Assembly (NCBI GenBank): GCA_964400105.1
Contig: CAYNTG010000002.1
Location: forward strand, 1 to 62,417
Length of the DNA: 62,417 bases
Direction: 5' to 3'
Origin: CAYNTG01 sp964400105
GTDB taxonomy: Bacteria; UBP14; UBA6098
The position numbers and the translations under genes were made by a program. Of this stretch, positions 18,748-28,300 are shown one piece after another. A model generated the notes under the pieces. It was not told the DNA's origin, ran no database searches, and saw only the letters and a program-made list of their open reading frames with translations. Position 1 is the stretch's first letter. Every line of letters starts with the position of its first letter.

Positions 18748-19845
18748 ATGAACTTTTCCGAAAACGATATTCAAATGATGAAACGCGCGCTCGAGTTGGG
18801 TGCACATGGCAAGGGATCGACATTTCCAAACCCGCCGGTCGGCGCGGTAATCGTCCGGGATGGGCGGATCGTCGGCGAGGGATGGCACCGAAAGCGCGGC
18901 GAGAGCCATGCCGAGGTTATCGCCATCGAGAACGCTCGATCGCGCGGCGAAATTCTCGACGGCGCTACGATGTTTGTGACGCTCGAACCATGCTGCCATC
19001 ATGGACTTACGCCGCCGTGCACCGACGCCATCCTCGAATCGAAGATCGCGCGCGTCGTGGTTTCATGCCGAGACGATTTCGACGAGCGGGTCTGCGGAAA
19101 GGGTCTGTCGATCCTTCACGAGCGAGGAGTCGAGGTCGCAGAAGGCGTCCTTCGCGAGGAGGGGGAGCGCCTTATCGAGCAATATCGAGTCCAGCGGACG
19201 GAAAAGCGCGCTTTTCTCACGGCGAAATGGGCGCAGAGCATCGACGGCAGAATCGCGACGGCCATCGGCGACTCGCAATGGATTTCAGGAAAGCCCGCGC
19301 TCCGGTTCGCGCATGAGCTTCGCGAGCGGCACGGCGCTGTCGCGGTCGGAGCCAACACGGCGATTATCGACGACCCTAGGATGACGATCCGCGAGATCGA
19401 ATCGCATCACTCGCCCGCGCGCATCGTTCTCGCCGGCAAAACGATACTTCCAGCGACGCTTTCCGTGCTGTCTTCCGGGCCGCGCACGATCATCGTCCAC
19501 GGCGGGGAAAATCCGCAGATCATCGATTTTGAAAATGGGATAGAAGCCCTCGAAATCCCGGTGAATAAGGATTTCTGGCGAACGCTGCTTTCAAAACTAT
19601 ATGAAATCGGGATCGGATCGGTGCTTCTCGAGGGAGGCGGCAAGGTCATCACCTCCGCGCTTGATTCCGGTGCGGTCGATAAGGCATATATCGTTGTAGC
19701 GCCGATATTTATCGGAAATGGGATTCAGGCGGTGGGCGATCTCGGCGTTAAAAAGTTAAGTGAAGCGATACCACTTCAAAAAACAAGATTCTCGAAATTT
19801 GGCGACGATATTATTATTTCGGGTTATCCAATTAAAACAAAATAA
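18748..19845 (+). CDS. ribD: Riboflavin biosynthesis deaminase/reductase RibD
   Basis: This 365-residue bifunctional enzyme carries out steps two and three of riboflavin synthesis. The N-terminal cytidine-deaminase-like domain has the zinc motif SHAEVIAIENA and TLEPCCHHGLTPPCTDAI, including the extra CCHHG typical of RibD. The C-terminal reductase domain has TAKWAQSIDGRIAT, WISG, VGANTAIIDDP and the NADPH-binding LLEGGGKV. The length matches the family. It follows hypC by 32 bases. No other rib gene is in the window. It converges with the DUF2007-like gene 5 bases downstream. Confidence 0.95.
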   Translation: MNFSENDIQMMKRALELGAHGKGSTFPNPPVGAVIVRDGRIVGEGWHRKRGESHAEVIAIENARSRGEILDGATMFVTLEPCCHHGLTPPCTDAILESKIARVVVSCRDDFDERVCGKGLSILHERGVEVAEGVLREEGERLIEQYRVQRTEKRAFLTAKWAQSIDGRIATAIGDSQWISGKPALRFAHELRERHGAVAVGANTAIIDDPRMTIREIESHHSPARIVLAGKTILPATLSVLSSGPRTIIVHGGENPQIIDFENGIEALEIPVNKDFWRTLLSKLYEIGIGSVLLEGGGKVITSALDSGAVDKAYIVVAPIFIGNGIQAVGDLGVKKLSEAIPLQKTRFSKFGDDIIISGYPIKTK

Positions 19846-19850
19846 TAGCC

Positions 19851-20135
19851 TTATTCGCTCTCATCCGGGATAGGCGGGACGCCATCGAGACCGGCCTCGC
19901 CGACTGCCTGTAGCTCGGCGATTATCTTGCGTGCGCGATCCGCGCTGTCCGCCGGAACCATCAAGCGCCACCCGATGCCGTCGTTGCTCATCAAACCGGC
20001 CTCCGCAAGGTATGCCGTATTCAAAAAGCTCGTCCCCATAAGGTGCGCTTCGATGCCCTCGTTGCGCAGTATTTCCGCGACCATCTCCCCGAGCGACCGG
20101 AGAACAAATTCCTGAATAACTACCTCTTCAGCCAT
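19851..20135 (-). CDS. DUF2007-like putative signal-transducing protein
   Basis: This 95-residue acidic protein has the small ferredoxin-like fold pattern of DUF2007 (PF09413): VLRSLGEMVAEILRNEGIEA, an AYLAEAGLMSN centre, and WRLMVPADSADRARKIIAEL. The family binds unknown partners and has no proven activity. The ATG at 20135 is preferred to GTG 20141 because AAGG lies 8 bases upstream. It has no operon partner on its strand. Confidence 0.7.
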   Translation of the reverse strand: MAEEVVIQEFVLRSLGEMVAEILRNEGIEAHLMGTSFLNTAYLAEAGLMSNDGIGWRLMVPADSADRARKIIAELQAVGEAGLDGVPPIPDESE

Positions 20136-20187
20136 ACCCACTACCTTATTATAAGATTACTATCCACGTGATTTCCAGTAACAGTTT

Positions 20188-20267
20188 CCGGCTGTCACGG
20201 TTTTTGCGATTCCAGAAGGACGCAAAAACCCACCCCAAAACCAACTCACAACCCCCGTGCCAGCCGG
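20188..20267. repeat. Palindromic repeat element, family R2, left copy before ligA
   Basis: The element is bounded by inverted ends CCGGCTGTCAC (20188-20198) and GTGCCAGCCGG (20257-20267), with one mismatch. Inside is a hairpin TTTTTGCG (20201-20208) against CGCAAAAA (20221-20228), then a C/A-rich arm. A second copy in the same orientation lies just after ligA (22436-22509). It resembles a REP or MITE-like non-coding element. Confidence 0.75.
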
Positions 20268-20354
20268 CACAAATTTTTCACAGTAAAAAATATTTTTTAG
20301 AAAAACGCACCAGCCATTGACGAACACTGCTTTCGGTATTATTTTACTATAATC

Positions 20355-22391
20355 ATGGAAGATTTCGATAAAACAAAGCGCGAGATCGAACGGCTCCGCG
20401 AGGAGATTCGCAGGCACAATTATCTTTATTATGTTTTGGATGCACCGGATATTTCCGATGCCCAATATGATGCGATATTCGACCGCCTCGAAAAGCTCGA
20501 AACCGGGCATCCATCGCTGGTTACTCCAAATTCACCGACCCAAAGGGTCGGCGCGAAACCGTCATCGAAATTCGAGCAGGTGCGACATTCCACTCCGATG
20601 CTCAGTCTCGGTAAGGTCACATCGAGGATCGAGTTCCTCGCATTCCATAAACGAGTTTCCGAGCGACTCGGTTTGCCGGACGATTCGCAGATCGACTATT
20701 ACTGCGAACCGAAGCTCGACGGTTTGGCTATCGAAATCGTCTATGAGAACGGAAACTTAACGATGGCGGCCACGCGTGGCGACGGCATCGTCGGCGAGGA
20801 CGTCACGCAGAATGTCCGCACGATCAAATCGATTCCGCTCGAACTTCGGAACGATCACCCGCGCGTCGAGGTTCGCGGCGAGGTTATATTTCCGCTGGAA
20901 GAATTCCACAGGATGAATGAAGAGCGAATATCCGCCGGCAAGGAACCATTCGCCAACCCGCGCAACGCCGCCGCCGGCAGCCTGCGCCAGCTCGATCCGA
21001 AAGCCACGGCCGCGCGCCCGCTCGATGCATATTTTTACGCACTCGGCACACTCGAACTATTCATGCGTCCCGTTCCGACGACCCACGGGGAGGAACTTAA
21101 GCTGCTCTCCGACCTCGGTTTGAAGGTGGTTCGTTATGCTAAACCGGCCTCCGGCCCGGCTGCCGTCGAACGTTATTTTGAAAATATTTCAGTGCGCCGC
21201 GACGATCTTCCATTCGAGATAGACGGCGTCGTCGTTAAGGTCGATGAAATCGCCGTCCAGCGCAGGCTCGGCGAGGTCTCGCGCAGTCCTCGATGGGCCG
21301 TTGCGTTGAAATTCCCGGCGCAGGAAAAGGTCACGCGCCTTTTGGATGTTATATGGAACGTCGGTCGAACCTCCGTGGTTACGCCGGTAGCAAAGCTCGA
21401 ACCGGTAGAGCTTGCAGGCGCCATTGTCCGGCGCGCCAGCCTCCACAATGAGGATCATATACAGAGACTCGGAATCGAGATCGGAGATTCCGTGGTCGTG
21501 CGCCGTGCTGGCGATGTTATCCCCAAGATCGTGCGCCCGATGACCGAGCTTCGCACAGGCGACGAGCGCAAGATTATCCCGCCATCGCAATGCCCGGTCT
21601 GCGGCGCGAATCTGGTGAAGGAGCACGGCGATGTTTTCCTCCGCTGCCCGAATGTCAGCTGCCCGGCGGTAATCGCGGAATCGCTCACACACTGGGCTTC
21701 TCGCGGCGCTATGGACATCGACGGACTCGGCCCGAAGCAGATCGAACAGCTCCTTTCCGCAAATCTAATCGCGGATGTCGCCGATCTATATCGCCTCGAA
21801 ACGGAACAACTTATCGACCTCGAAAGATTCGCCGAAAAAAGCGCGCAAAACCTCATTGCCGCAATCGATAATAGTCAAAATCGTCCATTATGGCGATTCC
21901 TGTTCGCGCTCGGAATTCGGCACGTCGGCGAAACGGTGGCGCGATTTTTGGCCGACCGATTCCGGTCGATCGATGCCATTATCGAGGCCACCGAAAACGA
22001 TTTGACCGCTATCGACGGAATCGGCCCGGAGATCGCACACGCCGTTATCGATTTCTTCAAGGCGAAGGAAAATCTCGAACTCCTCGAAAAGTTATCCAGC
22101 GAAAATGTCTCGCCAGAACCGCTCGAACGGCTCCGCGAATCGACTGCCCTCAGCGGTTTAACATTCGTGATTAGCGGCTCGCTCTCGGTCCCTCGCGATA
22201 AAATAAAGGCTACACTCGTCGAGGCCGGAGCAATGGTCGCATCCTCGGTTTCATCGAAAACGAGCTACCTCGTCGCAGGAGATTCCCCCGGAAGCAAATT
22301 GGACCGCGCACAATCTCTGAATGTGGATGTTATCGACGAGACCGAGTTACGCAAAATTCTCGAAAACCACGGTGTCGAGCAAGACTGGTGA
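20355..22391 (+). CDS. ligA: NAD-dependent DNA ligase LigA
   Basis: This 678-residue protein has the full bacterial ligase layout: the Ia domain with YYVLDAPDISDAQYD; the adenylation motif CEPKLDGLAIEI with the nucleotide-accepting Lys; RGDGIVGEDVTQNV; the OB domain; the zinc finger CPVCG...CPNVSCP at about residue 413-435; helix-hairpin-helix repeats (GIRHVGE, IDGIGPEIA); and a C-terminal BRCT domain (SGLTFVISGSLSVPR ... SYLVAGDSPGSKLDRA). It seals nicks in replication and repair. Both flanks carry copies of the R2 palindromic element. Confidence 0.98.
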   Translation: MEDFDKTKREIERLREEIRRHNYLYYVLDAPDISDAQYDAIFDRLEKLETGHPSLVTPNSPTQRVGAKPSSKFEQVRHSTPMLSLGKVTSRIEFLAFHKRVSERLGLPDDSQIDYYCEPKLDGLAIEIVYENGNLTMAATRGDGIVGEDVTQNVRTIKSIPLELRNDHPRVEVRGEVIFPLEEFHRMNEERISAGKEPFANPRNAAAGSLRQLDPKATAARPLDAYFYALGTLELFMRPVPTTHGEELKLLSDLGLKVVRYAKPASGPAAVERYFENISVRRDDLPFEIDGVVVKVDEIAVQRRLGEVSRSPRWAVALKFPAQEKVTRLLDVIWNVGRTSVVTPVAKLEPVELAGAIVRRASLHNEDHIQRLGIEIGDSVVVRRAGDVIPKIVRPMTELRTGDERKIIPPSQCPVCGANLVKEHGDVFLRCPNVSCPAVIAESLTHWASRGAMDIDGLGPKQIEQLLSANLIADVADLYRLETEQLIDLERFAEKSAQNLIAAIDNSQNRPLWRFLFALGIRHVGETVARFLADRFRSIDAIIEATENDLTAIDGIGPEIAHAVIDFFKAKENLELLEKLSSENVSPEPLERLRESTALSGLTFVISGSLSVPRDKIKATLVEAGAMVASSVSSKTSYLVAGDSPGSKLDRAQSLNVDVIDETELRKILENHGVEQDW

Positions 22392-22435
22392 CCGGAAAGT
22401 CCGGTGCCGTGGTCGGCGACTTTCGCTTTCACGAT

Positions 22436-22509
22436 GGCTGTCACGATTTTTGCGGTTCCGATAGGACGCAAAAATCCCAACCCACCACACAACATCACCC
22501 GTGCCAGCC
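22436..22509. repeat. Palindromic repeat element, family R2, right copy after ligA
   Basis: GGCTGTCAC (22436-22444) and GTGCCAGCC (22501-22509) are imperfect inverted ends around a TTTTTGCG/CGCAAAAA hairpin and a C/A-rich arm. It matches the copy at 20188-20267 in the same orientation along its length. The 373-base region between ligA and the next gene also holds the R4 hairpin (22571-22593) and a promoter (22678-22706). Confidence 0.75.
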
Positions 22510-22570
22510 ACCGGTCTCACGGACGGCTTGCTCGACCCGGTATTTACAGATTAAAAACGAGGATTTTTAT

Positions 22571-22593
22571 GTAGGGGCGAATGGCATTCGCCC
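22571..22593. repeat. GTAGGGGCGA-type hairpin repeat (family R4)
   Basis: GTAGGGGCGAATGG followed by CATTCGCCC forms a hairpin. The same GTAGGGGCGA start and GCCCCTAC-like end are found in tandem at 28527-28582. Confidence 0.6.
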
Positions 22594-22677
22594 GTCGCCC
22601 TGAATCGCATACCGTAAAGATTTCTGGAGTCCTAAGTAGCATCTCCCTTTACCGAACACAATCAATAATTAATCCCC

Positions 22678-22706
22678 TTGACCTTTTTATGATTAATCGA
22701 TATATT
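22678..22706 (+). promoter_or_regulatory. Strong sigma70-type promoter for the 22.7-28.5 kb operon
   Basis: TTGACC at 22678-22683 and TATATT at 22701-22706 are spaced by exactly 17 bases. Transcription should begin around 22713. That leaves the in-frame ATG at 22720 with almost no leader and favours the start at 22765. Confidence 0.65.
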
Positions 22707-22764
22707 TTAATTAAACTTATTGGAATTAAGTGAATACATAATATTTCAACATATCAGGTCTATT

Positions 22765-23682
22765 ATGTCCGACTGGACATCGGTGTTAAAAGCTAATCCT
22801 TCTTCAAGTCTGCTCGAATCCGCAAGTATTGGACTCAAAAATCGTATGCTTCGTGATGTCATCTGTTCTGGCGATGGATATCCAGAGGAACCGGTCGTGG
22901 AGGATTCGGTTTACAAATCCATCTCCCGGCGTCAGAAGCCCGATGGGAGTTGGCGCGAGGCCGGAAGCAAAAAAAATGATGAGATGTGGACTTTCATCGC
23001 CACCCTTAAATCGCTTTATCTGCTCCTCGATCTCGGCTCGAATATGGATGACGAGATTTTCGAACTCGGGGTTAAATATCTACTTGCTTTTCAGAGCAAG
23101 GATGGCGACTTCCGGGGGGTATATGGCCACGATATTCCTGCGCCCGATTACACCGGGATGGCTCTCGATATCCTTTTTCGGGGAAATTTCGATAATGATT
23201 CTGTCGTCGAGAAATCCTTCGATTGGCTTATATCCGTCCGCCGAAAGGGCGAAGGATGGGCGATCCCGGCGCTTCGGAGCAAATCGAAGAACGACCCATC
23301 GAGCCACAATGTTACCGGAATGGTTCTCAGAGGATTCGCTTCGGACCCAAAAAAGCGATACAAAGAGGAAGCGGAAAAGGCCGGAAGGTTGCTGGCAAAT
23401 TGCATATTCAAGCCGGACAAATATCCCGATCGGAGAGGTGTCGAATACTGGGGCAAACTTGCCTATCCGTTCTGGTTCACCGATGCTCTTTCCACGCTCG
23501 ATGTCCTTTCCCGGCTTGGTTTCGACCTATCTGTCGATGAGATGAAACGCGCATATAATTGGATTTTGAAGCAACAATCCGAGAGCGGATACTGGAAATC
23601 CGGGCCGACTAGACGAGAGGAAAAACCCGATCCGTGGCTCACATATGCTGCGCTCAGAACGATTAAATCCCTTACCGATTAA
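22765..23682 (+). CDS. Prenyltransferase/squalene-cyclase-type alpha/alpha-toroid repeat protein
   Basis: This 305-residue soluble protein is made of repeated helical pairs with the QxxDGSW-type turn of terpenoid cyclase and prenyltransferase toroids: RRQKPDGSWREAG, LLAFQSKDGDFRGVYG, LISVRRKGEGWAIP, and KQQSESGYWKSGPTRREE near the C-terminus. I see no DXDD cyclase motif, so catalysis as a triterpene cyclase is unlikely; it may bind a ligand or modify protein. The ATG at 22765 is preferred to ATG 22720, which falls at the predicted transcription start. It heads a four-gene unit with short gaps and overlaps. Confidence 0.75.
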   Translation: MSDWTSVLKANPSSSLLESASIGLKNRMLRDVICSGDGYPEEPVVEDSVYKSISRRQKPDGSWREAGSKKNDEMWTFIATLKSLYLLLDLGSNMDDEIFELGVKYLLAFQSKDGDFRGVYGHDIPAPDYTGMALDILFRGNFDNDSVVEKSFDWLISVRRKGEGWAIPALRSKSKNDPSSHNVTGMVLRGFASDPKKRYKEEAEKAGRLLANCIFKPDKYPDRRGVEYWGKLAYPFWFTDALSTLDVLSRLGFDLSVDEMKRAYNWILKQQSESGYWKSGPTRREEKPDPWLTYAALRTIKSLTD

Positions 23683-23696
23683 GGAAATGCTCAGTC

Positions 23697-24338
23697 ATGT
23701 CCGAGTCCCCAACGACAATCTATCTCATACGGCATGGCGAAACCGCCTTCAATGTAGATAGTCGTTTCAGGGGGCGGGTCGATATTCCTTTGAGCAAAGA
23801 CGGATTCGAGCAGGCGCAGGAACTCGCTCATGCCCTTTGCTATGCGCCATTTGCGGCGCTATATTCAAGCCCGCTTTCAAGAGCGATCCAGACCGCCGAG
23901 GCAATCAGCCTCAGCCAATGTCTCGATATCGTTCCGCACCCGAAATTCAATAATATCGATCTTGGCGATTGGACCGATCGCCCGAAGTCGGAGATCGAAA
24001 GCGAATATCCCGAACTCTGGCGAGAATGGATTAGCTCGCCCGAAAGGATGTCGATACCGAATGCGGAAACGATAGAAAGCGTGCGAAGCCGATCCACCGG
24101 GGCGCTCGACCGACTGGTCTCGCTTCACCGGGGCCAATGCTTCGGCATCGTTTCGCATCGGGCGGTTCTGAAGCCGCTGATCGCCTCGCTTCTTTTCATG
24201 CCGGAGCCGTATTTCTGGAAGCTGCATCTCAATACGGCAAGTTTCACCGTCTTCGAGCACACGAAGGAAACCGGTTATAAACTTTTGCATTTCAACCTTA
24301 CCGACCATCTATCGAGCTACGTTGAAGAAGTATTTTAA
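23697..24338 (+). CDS. Histidine phosphatase family protein (phosphoglycerate mutase-like)
   Basis: This 213-residue protein has the catalytic RHG motif in IYLIRHGETAFNVDSRFRG near the N-terminus, then YSSPLSRAIQTAEAI, and the second catalytic His in FGIVSHRAVLKPL. This is the branch-1 cofactor-type phosphatase family, which includes alpha-ribazole phosphatase, GpmB-like and small-molecule phosphatases; the substrate is not evident. It starts 14 bases after the toroid gene and belongs to the same operon. No cobalamin genes lie nearby, so CobC is not assigned. Confidence 0.9.
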   Translation: MSESPTTIYLIRHGETAFNVDSRFRGRVDIPLSKDGFEQAQELAHALCYAPFAALYSSPLSRAIQTAEAISLSQCLDIVPHPKFNNIDLGDWTDRPKSEIESEYPELWREWISSPERMSIPNAETIESVRSRSTGALDRLVSLHRGQCFGIVSHRAVLKPLIASLLFMPEPYFWKLHLNTASFTVFEHTKETGYKLLHFNLTDHLSSYVEEVF

Positions 24339-24345
24339 CACTCGA

Positions 24346-25398
24346 ATGCGAACGTGGCCCGTGCTGTTATGCGCCGTTGCGATCCTGATGTCGATGGCCT
24401 GTGCTCCCAATAATTCATACGAGGTCGCAGGGCTGCTTTTCGAGGAGATAGCGACATCGGAATCGCCATTCGAACATCGCGTCCTCGCCGATAACTGGAG
24501 GGTGTTCGACGTCATTGGGGCGACATTTCGAGAGAACCCCGATACGGTGCGCTGTTACAACCTTTTCTCGACATTTTTGATCTCGATATCGGACCCCGAT
24601 GGCGAAGACCTGAAAAATTCCGCGATACGAACGACGATCGAGTATTCCGGGAACCTGCTGACGACCGTTCCGACGGGCGGAATCATCATCGTCGGAGGGA
24701 TCGAGAACTACTATTACGCGAGGTATGCGCGAGCGATCCATGGAAGAGGGGAGAACGTCGCGATAGTGTCCATCGATCTGCTTCGATTCGGTGAATACCG
24801 GCGCTATCTCGATTCGCGCCATGGGATTACGATACCGAAGAAGCTTCTCGAAAGGATTGGCAAAAAACCGGGGCAAAAGCTTTTTATCGAGGTTATGCTT
24901 AATTGGTTCATCGCGTCGAGCGACCGTCCGGTCTATCTCGACATGAGTTTCCCGCCGTCCGGCGCGAAGAATAGCGTTCTTCTCGGCCCCGGAAGGCTCT
25001 ACATCGACGGGATGACCGACGAGGAGTATAAGTCGCGCGTTTTTGACCTCTATTCCAAAGACTACCGCTTCGACGAGGTAAATAAATTTTGGGATAGGCT
25101 CCCGGTGGAGCTGAACACAAAAGTGCAGACCTACGGCGATGTTCTGCCATATATCGTTTCGCGGTGGTTATCGAGCGATACGGCGGCTGCGGAATCCCTC
25201 ACAATAGTCGCGCTGGAGAGGCTGCCACATCATTGGCAACCGGTCAAGATTTATCTTGTTCTGAACCCGGAGTTATCGGAGCAGAAAAGGATCGACTTTT
25301 CAAAACGCGTCATCGATTATAATAAGAAATATCCGGGCAACCGAAACGTCTCCGAGCTTATAGACAAGCTCGGCGAGGAATTTATGGTCTTACAATGA
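24346..25398 (+). CDS. Lipoprotein resembling the soluble C-terminal domain of DUF2723 membrane proteins
   Basis: This roughly 350-residue protein has a signal ending ILMSMAC, a probable lipobox. The central region, GGIIIVGGIENYYYARYARA then NVAIVSIDLLRFGEYRRYL, with RPVYLDMSFPPSG and LLGPGRLYIDG, resembles the extracytoplasmic tail of DUF2723 glycosyltransferase-like proteins, but no polytopic part is present. The function is unknown. The frame is open to TTG 24322, overlapping the phosphatase gene; ATG 24346 is preferred but uncertain. Its stop overlaps the next ATG by 4 bases, so translation with the ATPase is coupled. Confidence 0.65.
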   Translation: MRTWPVLLCAVAILMSMACAPNNSYEVAGLLFEEIATSESPFEHRVLADNWRVFDVIGATFRENPDTVRCYNLFSTFLISISDPDGEDLKNSAIRTTIEYSGNLLTTVPTGGIIIVGGIENYYYARYARAIHGRGENVAIVSIDLLRFGEYRRYLDSRHGITIPKKLLERIGKKPGQKLFIEVMLNWFIASSDRPVYLDMSFPPSGAKNSVLLGPGRLYIDGMTDEEYKSRVFDLYSKDYRFDEVNKFWDRLPVELNTKVQTYGDVLPYIVSRWLSSDTAAAESLTIVALERLPHHWQPVKIYLVLNPELSEQKRIDFSKRVIDYNKKYPGNRNVSELIDKLGEEFMVLQ

Positions 25399-28300
25399 AC
25401 GACGATTCATTACAAAGCGCTGGAAAGCGACTCCTCGATTCGTTCGGCAACCTCGTGAACGATCGTTTTGTCGGTCGCGAAGGGATGCTCTCTCGATTAA
25501 CGGATATACTTAACTATCCGCGAACAGGCAAACCCATGCCGACAATCGTTTTGCGCGGACCAGCCGGTTCTGGAAAAAGCTGGTTGGCATATAGATTTAT
25601 GCAGGAGATCGCCGAACGCCGAATCCCGGTGGTTACGCTCGACACGCGCGCCGGAGTGGCACGATTGCCCGGTGGTTTCGGATATATAGCGAGGGATATC
25701 GCAAACCGGTTCGATTTGCAGACGCCTCGATTCGACCGGGTTCACGAGATATATGCCCGACGCTATCTCGGTATCGAGATTCCACATAAAGAGGTCGAAA
25801 GCAGCCTTTTTCAGGATATCATCCGCTCCTTTCGAAAGGAGCCGGAGGTGGAGGATATCGAACCGCTCGGAATCCGCAGGATTTACGGCCCGAATTGGCA
25901 GGGCGTCCTTTCCGCAAAACCCATTTATGAAAACATATCCGCGATGGCTATCGCCCTCTCCGAGGATATCGAATCGGCGCTGCCACGCAAAAAATACCCA
26001 TTCATCGCGCTTATAATCGATAACTGGGACACCGAGTGGGATCTGTTTTTGCCGCACTGGGATAAACTTTTCAAGTCTTCGAGCAGGCTGCTTACGGTAA
26101 TTACCACCGATGGGGAAACCCGCTTTACGGATTCGGTGGAATTCCCGGTAACGATGTTCAACGACGTAGAAGCTAGGTCGGCTCTCAGGCGAAGGGGAAT
26201 CGAGGCTAACCACGCCGTCGCCGGAATAATCGCCGAAAGCATGGGGCATCCTACGGCGATATCACTCGCCGCCGCGCTAGCTGAACTCATCTCGCGATCC
26301 GGTGATATAATCCGTGAGGGAACCTTTAAACTCCCGGAAAACGAGCGCTTTTTCGGATACTTTGGTATGAATATCGTGGAAAGGCTTCGAGAATCCGAGA
26401 GGGAAGCGCTCTATGCCATATCGCACGCCGGAGGAATCGACGCGATAGGTTTGACGAAGCTGTTCCCGGAGGACCCTGACCTCGCGGACGACTTGATCTC
26501 GTTGATCTCATCCATCCCGATCGATCCGATCTTCCGCGAGGATTCGCCGATTCGCCTTCACTCATCGTTATATCGCTATATCGAGCCGTTCGTCGAAGCC
26601 CCTCATCTTCCCGGCAACCGCGATCTTGCGAAACGGGCCGTCGAGCTTACCCGCGAAGACGAGCGCGATCGATTCGAGGTTTCGAGCCTGAATATGCTTT
26701 CCGTGGTCGATAGCGAATCCGCGATGGCGCACGCATTCGAGAGGATCGTTCATTACAATCAGACCGGACAGATTGGATTCTCCGAGGATATGTGGCGCGC
26801 TTCGAGACCCGACGAAAGCAAGCACGGGCTTTGCGCTATCCACCGGGATATCGGCGAGTTCATGCTCAAAATGGTGCTTTCACCTAACCAACGCGCGAAA
26901 TACTTCGATACGCTCGTCTCCGTGGATCATGCGAACGAGGGGGATCGTCGCATCGGTTATGCCCGCGCTATGGCGGATAACGGACATAAGGAGATAGCCC
27001 TCGACGAGCTTAAGGACACCATCTCATCGCTCTCCGCCGAGATCACCGAAACATCGGGGCATGAACCGGCGCTATGGTATGTCCGCGGACGAGCACTTTT
27101 ACTCGCTTCGCGTCTCATTCGGCCATCGGGCACATTCAGAGAAGCATTTTCCGAAGCCGAAAAAGCGGCCGAATCGTTCAAAAGGGCACGCGATGGCGGT
27201 TTGGACTGCGCCGGAATCGTATCGATGCGGATATCGTCGGCACTCGTCGAGGCAGCGAGATCGGAGGCCGCTCTCGACGAAACGAGATCCGCTATGAAAT
27301 GGCTCGACAGCGCGCGCGAAGCCCTGACCGATTCGGCGGCCAAACGCACGGACGAGATGCCTGATATCGAGCTGCTTTCCGCGAGAATACTCGCCCTGAA
27401 AGGGGAGCTTTTCAAACAGAGAGGGAGCTTCGATTCCGCCGAGGAGTTCTTCTCCGCCGCGCTCGACGACATCGCCGGTCTCGAGAAACGATTCGGCCTG
27501 TCGAATCCAGATGCGGTATTATTCCGGGCAAATATTCACCTCTCCCTCGCCGATCTGCTCGCCAAATCTGGATCGGAAGAGGCCGCATTCAACAGCATTC
27601 TCGACGCACAGAAGACGTTCGAGAGATTCGAGGAGATCATCGGCGGTTCCGTTCCGGAAAGCTGGATTGGCCGCGGAAAGGCATCGCTGCTCAAAAGCTC
27701 GATCCTCGCCGCCGATAACACGGTCGATGCGATTGACGCGGGAAGAGAGGCGGATGGATATTTTAAGCACGCATGGAAGGTTATTCCATCGGAAGAAGCC
27801 GCACTCGGGAGAATCGACGCGCTGATCTCGATAGCCGAGCTGCTCGCCGAGGAAAACAGGGCGGATATGGCGATATTCGAGGAGATCGAAAGGATACTCG
27901 CCGACCGAACCAAGACCGACGGCGAGACGGTTCCTTTGATCAAAAGGAGAATCAGGTTATATCGCGCACGTGGAACGGCGTCTTACTTCAAAGGTAAATA
28001 CACGAATGCCGCCCGATATTACGCCTCTGCGGTGAAGCTTTACTCCAAGCTTTACACGCTCGCGCCGGAGGTTCCATTCGCCGCAGACCTCGCCGAGATT
28101 CACATGGCTTCGGCGGTTGCGCTTCGCAAGGCAGCCGAACCTCAGGAGGCGTTCAATTCACTGCTTCGCGCCGGAGAAGCGTTCGAGATCGCCGCAGACA
28201 ACAGCACAAAGGGCGGTCTCAAGCGCGTTCTGCATTCCGCAATAGGCATTTACAACGAATTCGCCTCCACAGGTATGGATGAAAGCGCGTTCGAGATTGC

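Noticed and set aside
23697..24338. Assignment of the histidine phosphatase as CobC (alpha-ribazole phosphatase)
   Set aside because: The motifs are common to the whole family and no cobalamin biosynthesis gene lies nearby.
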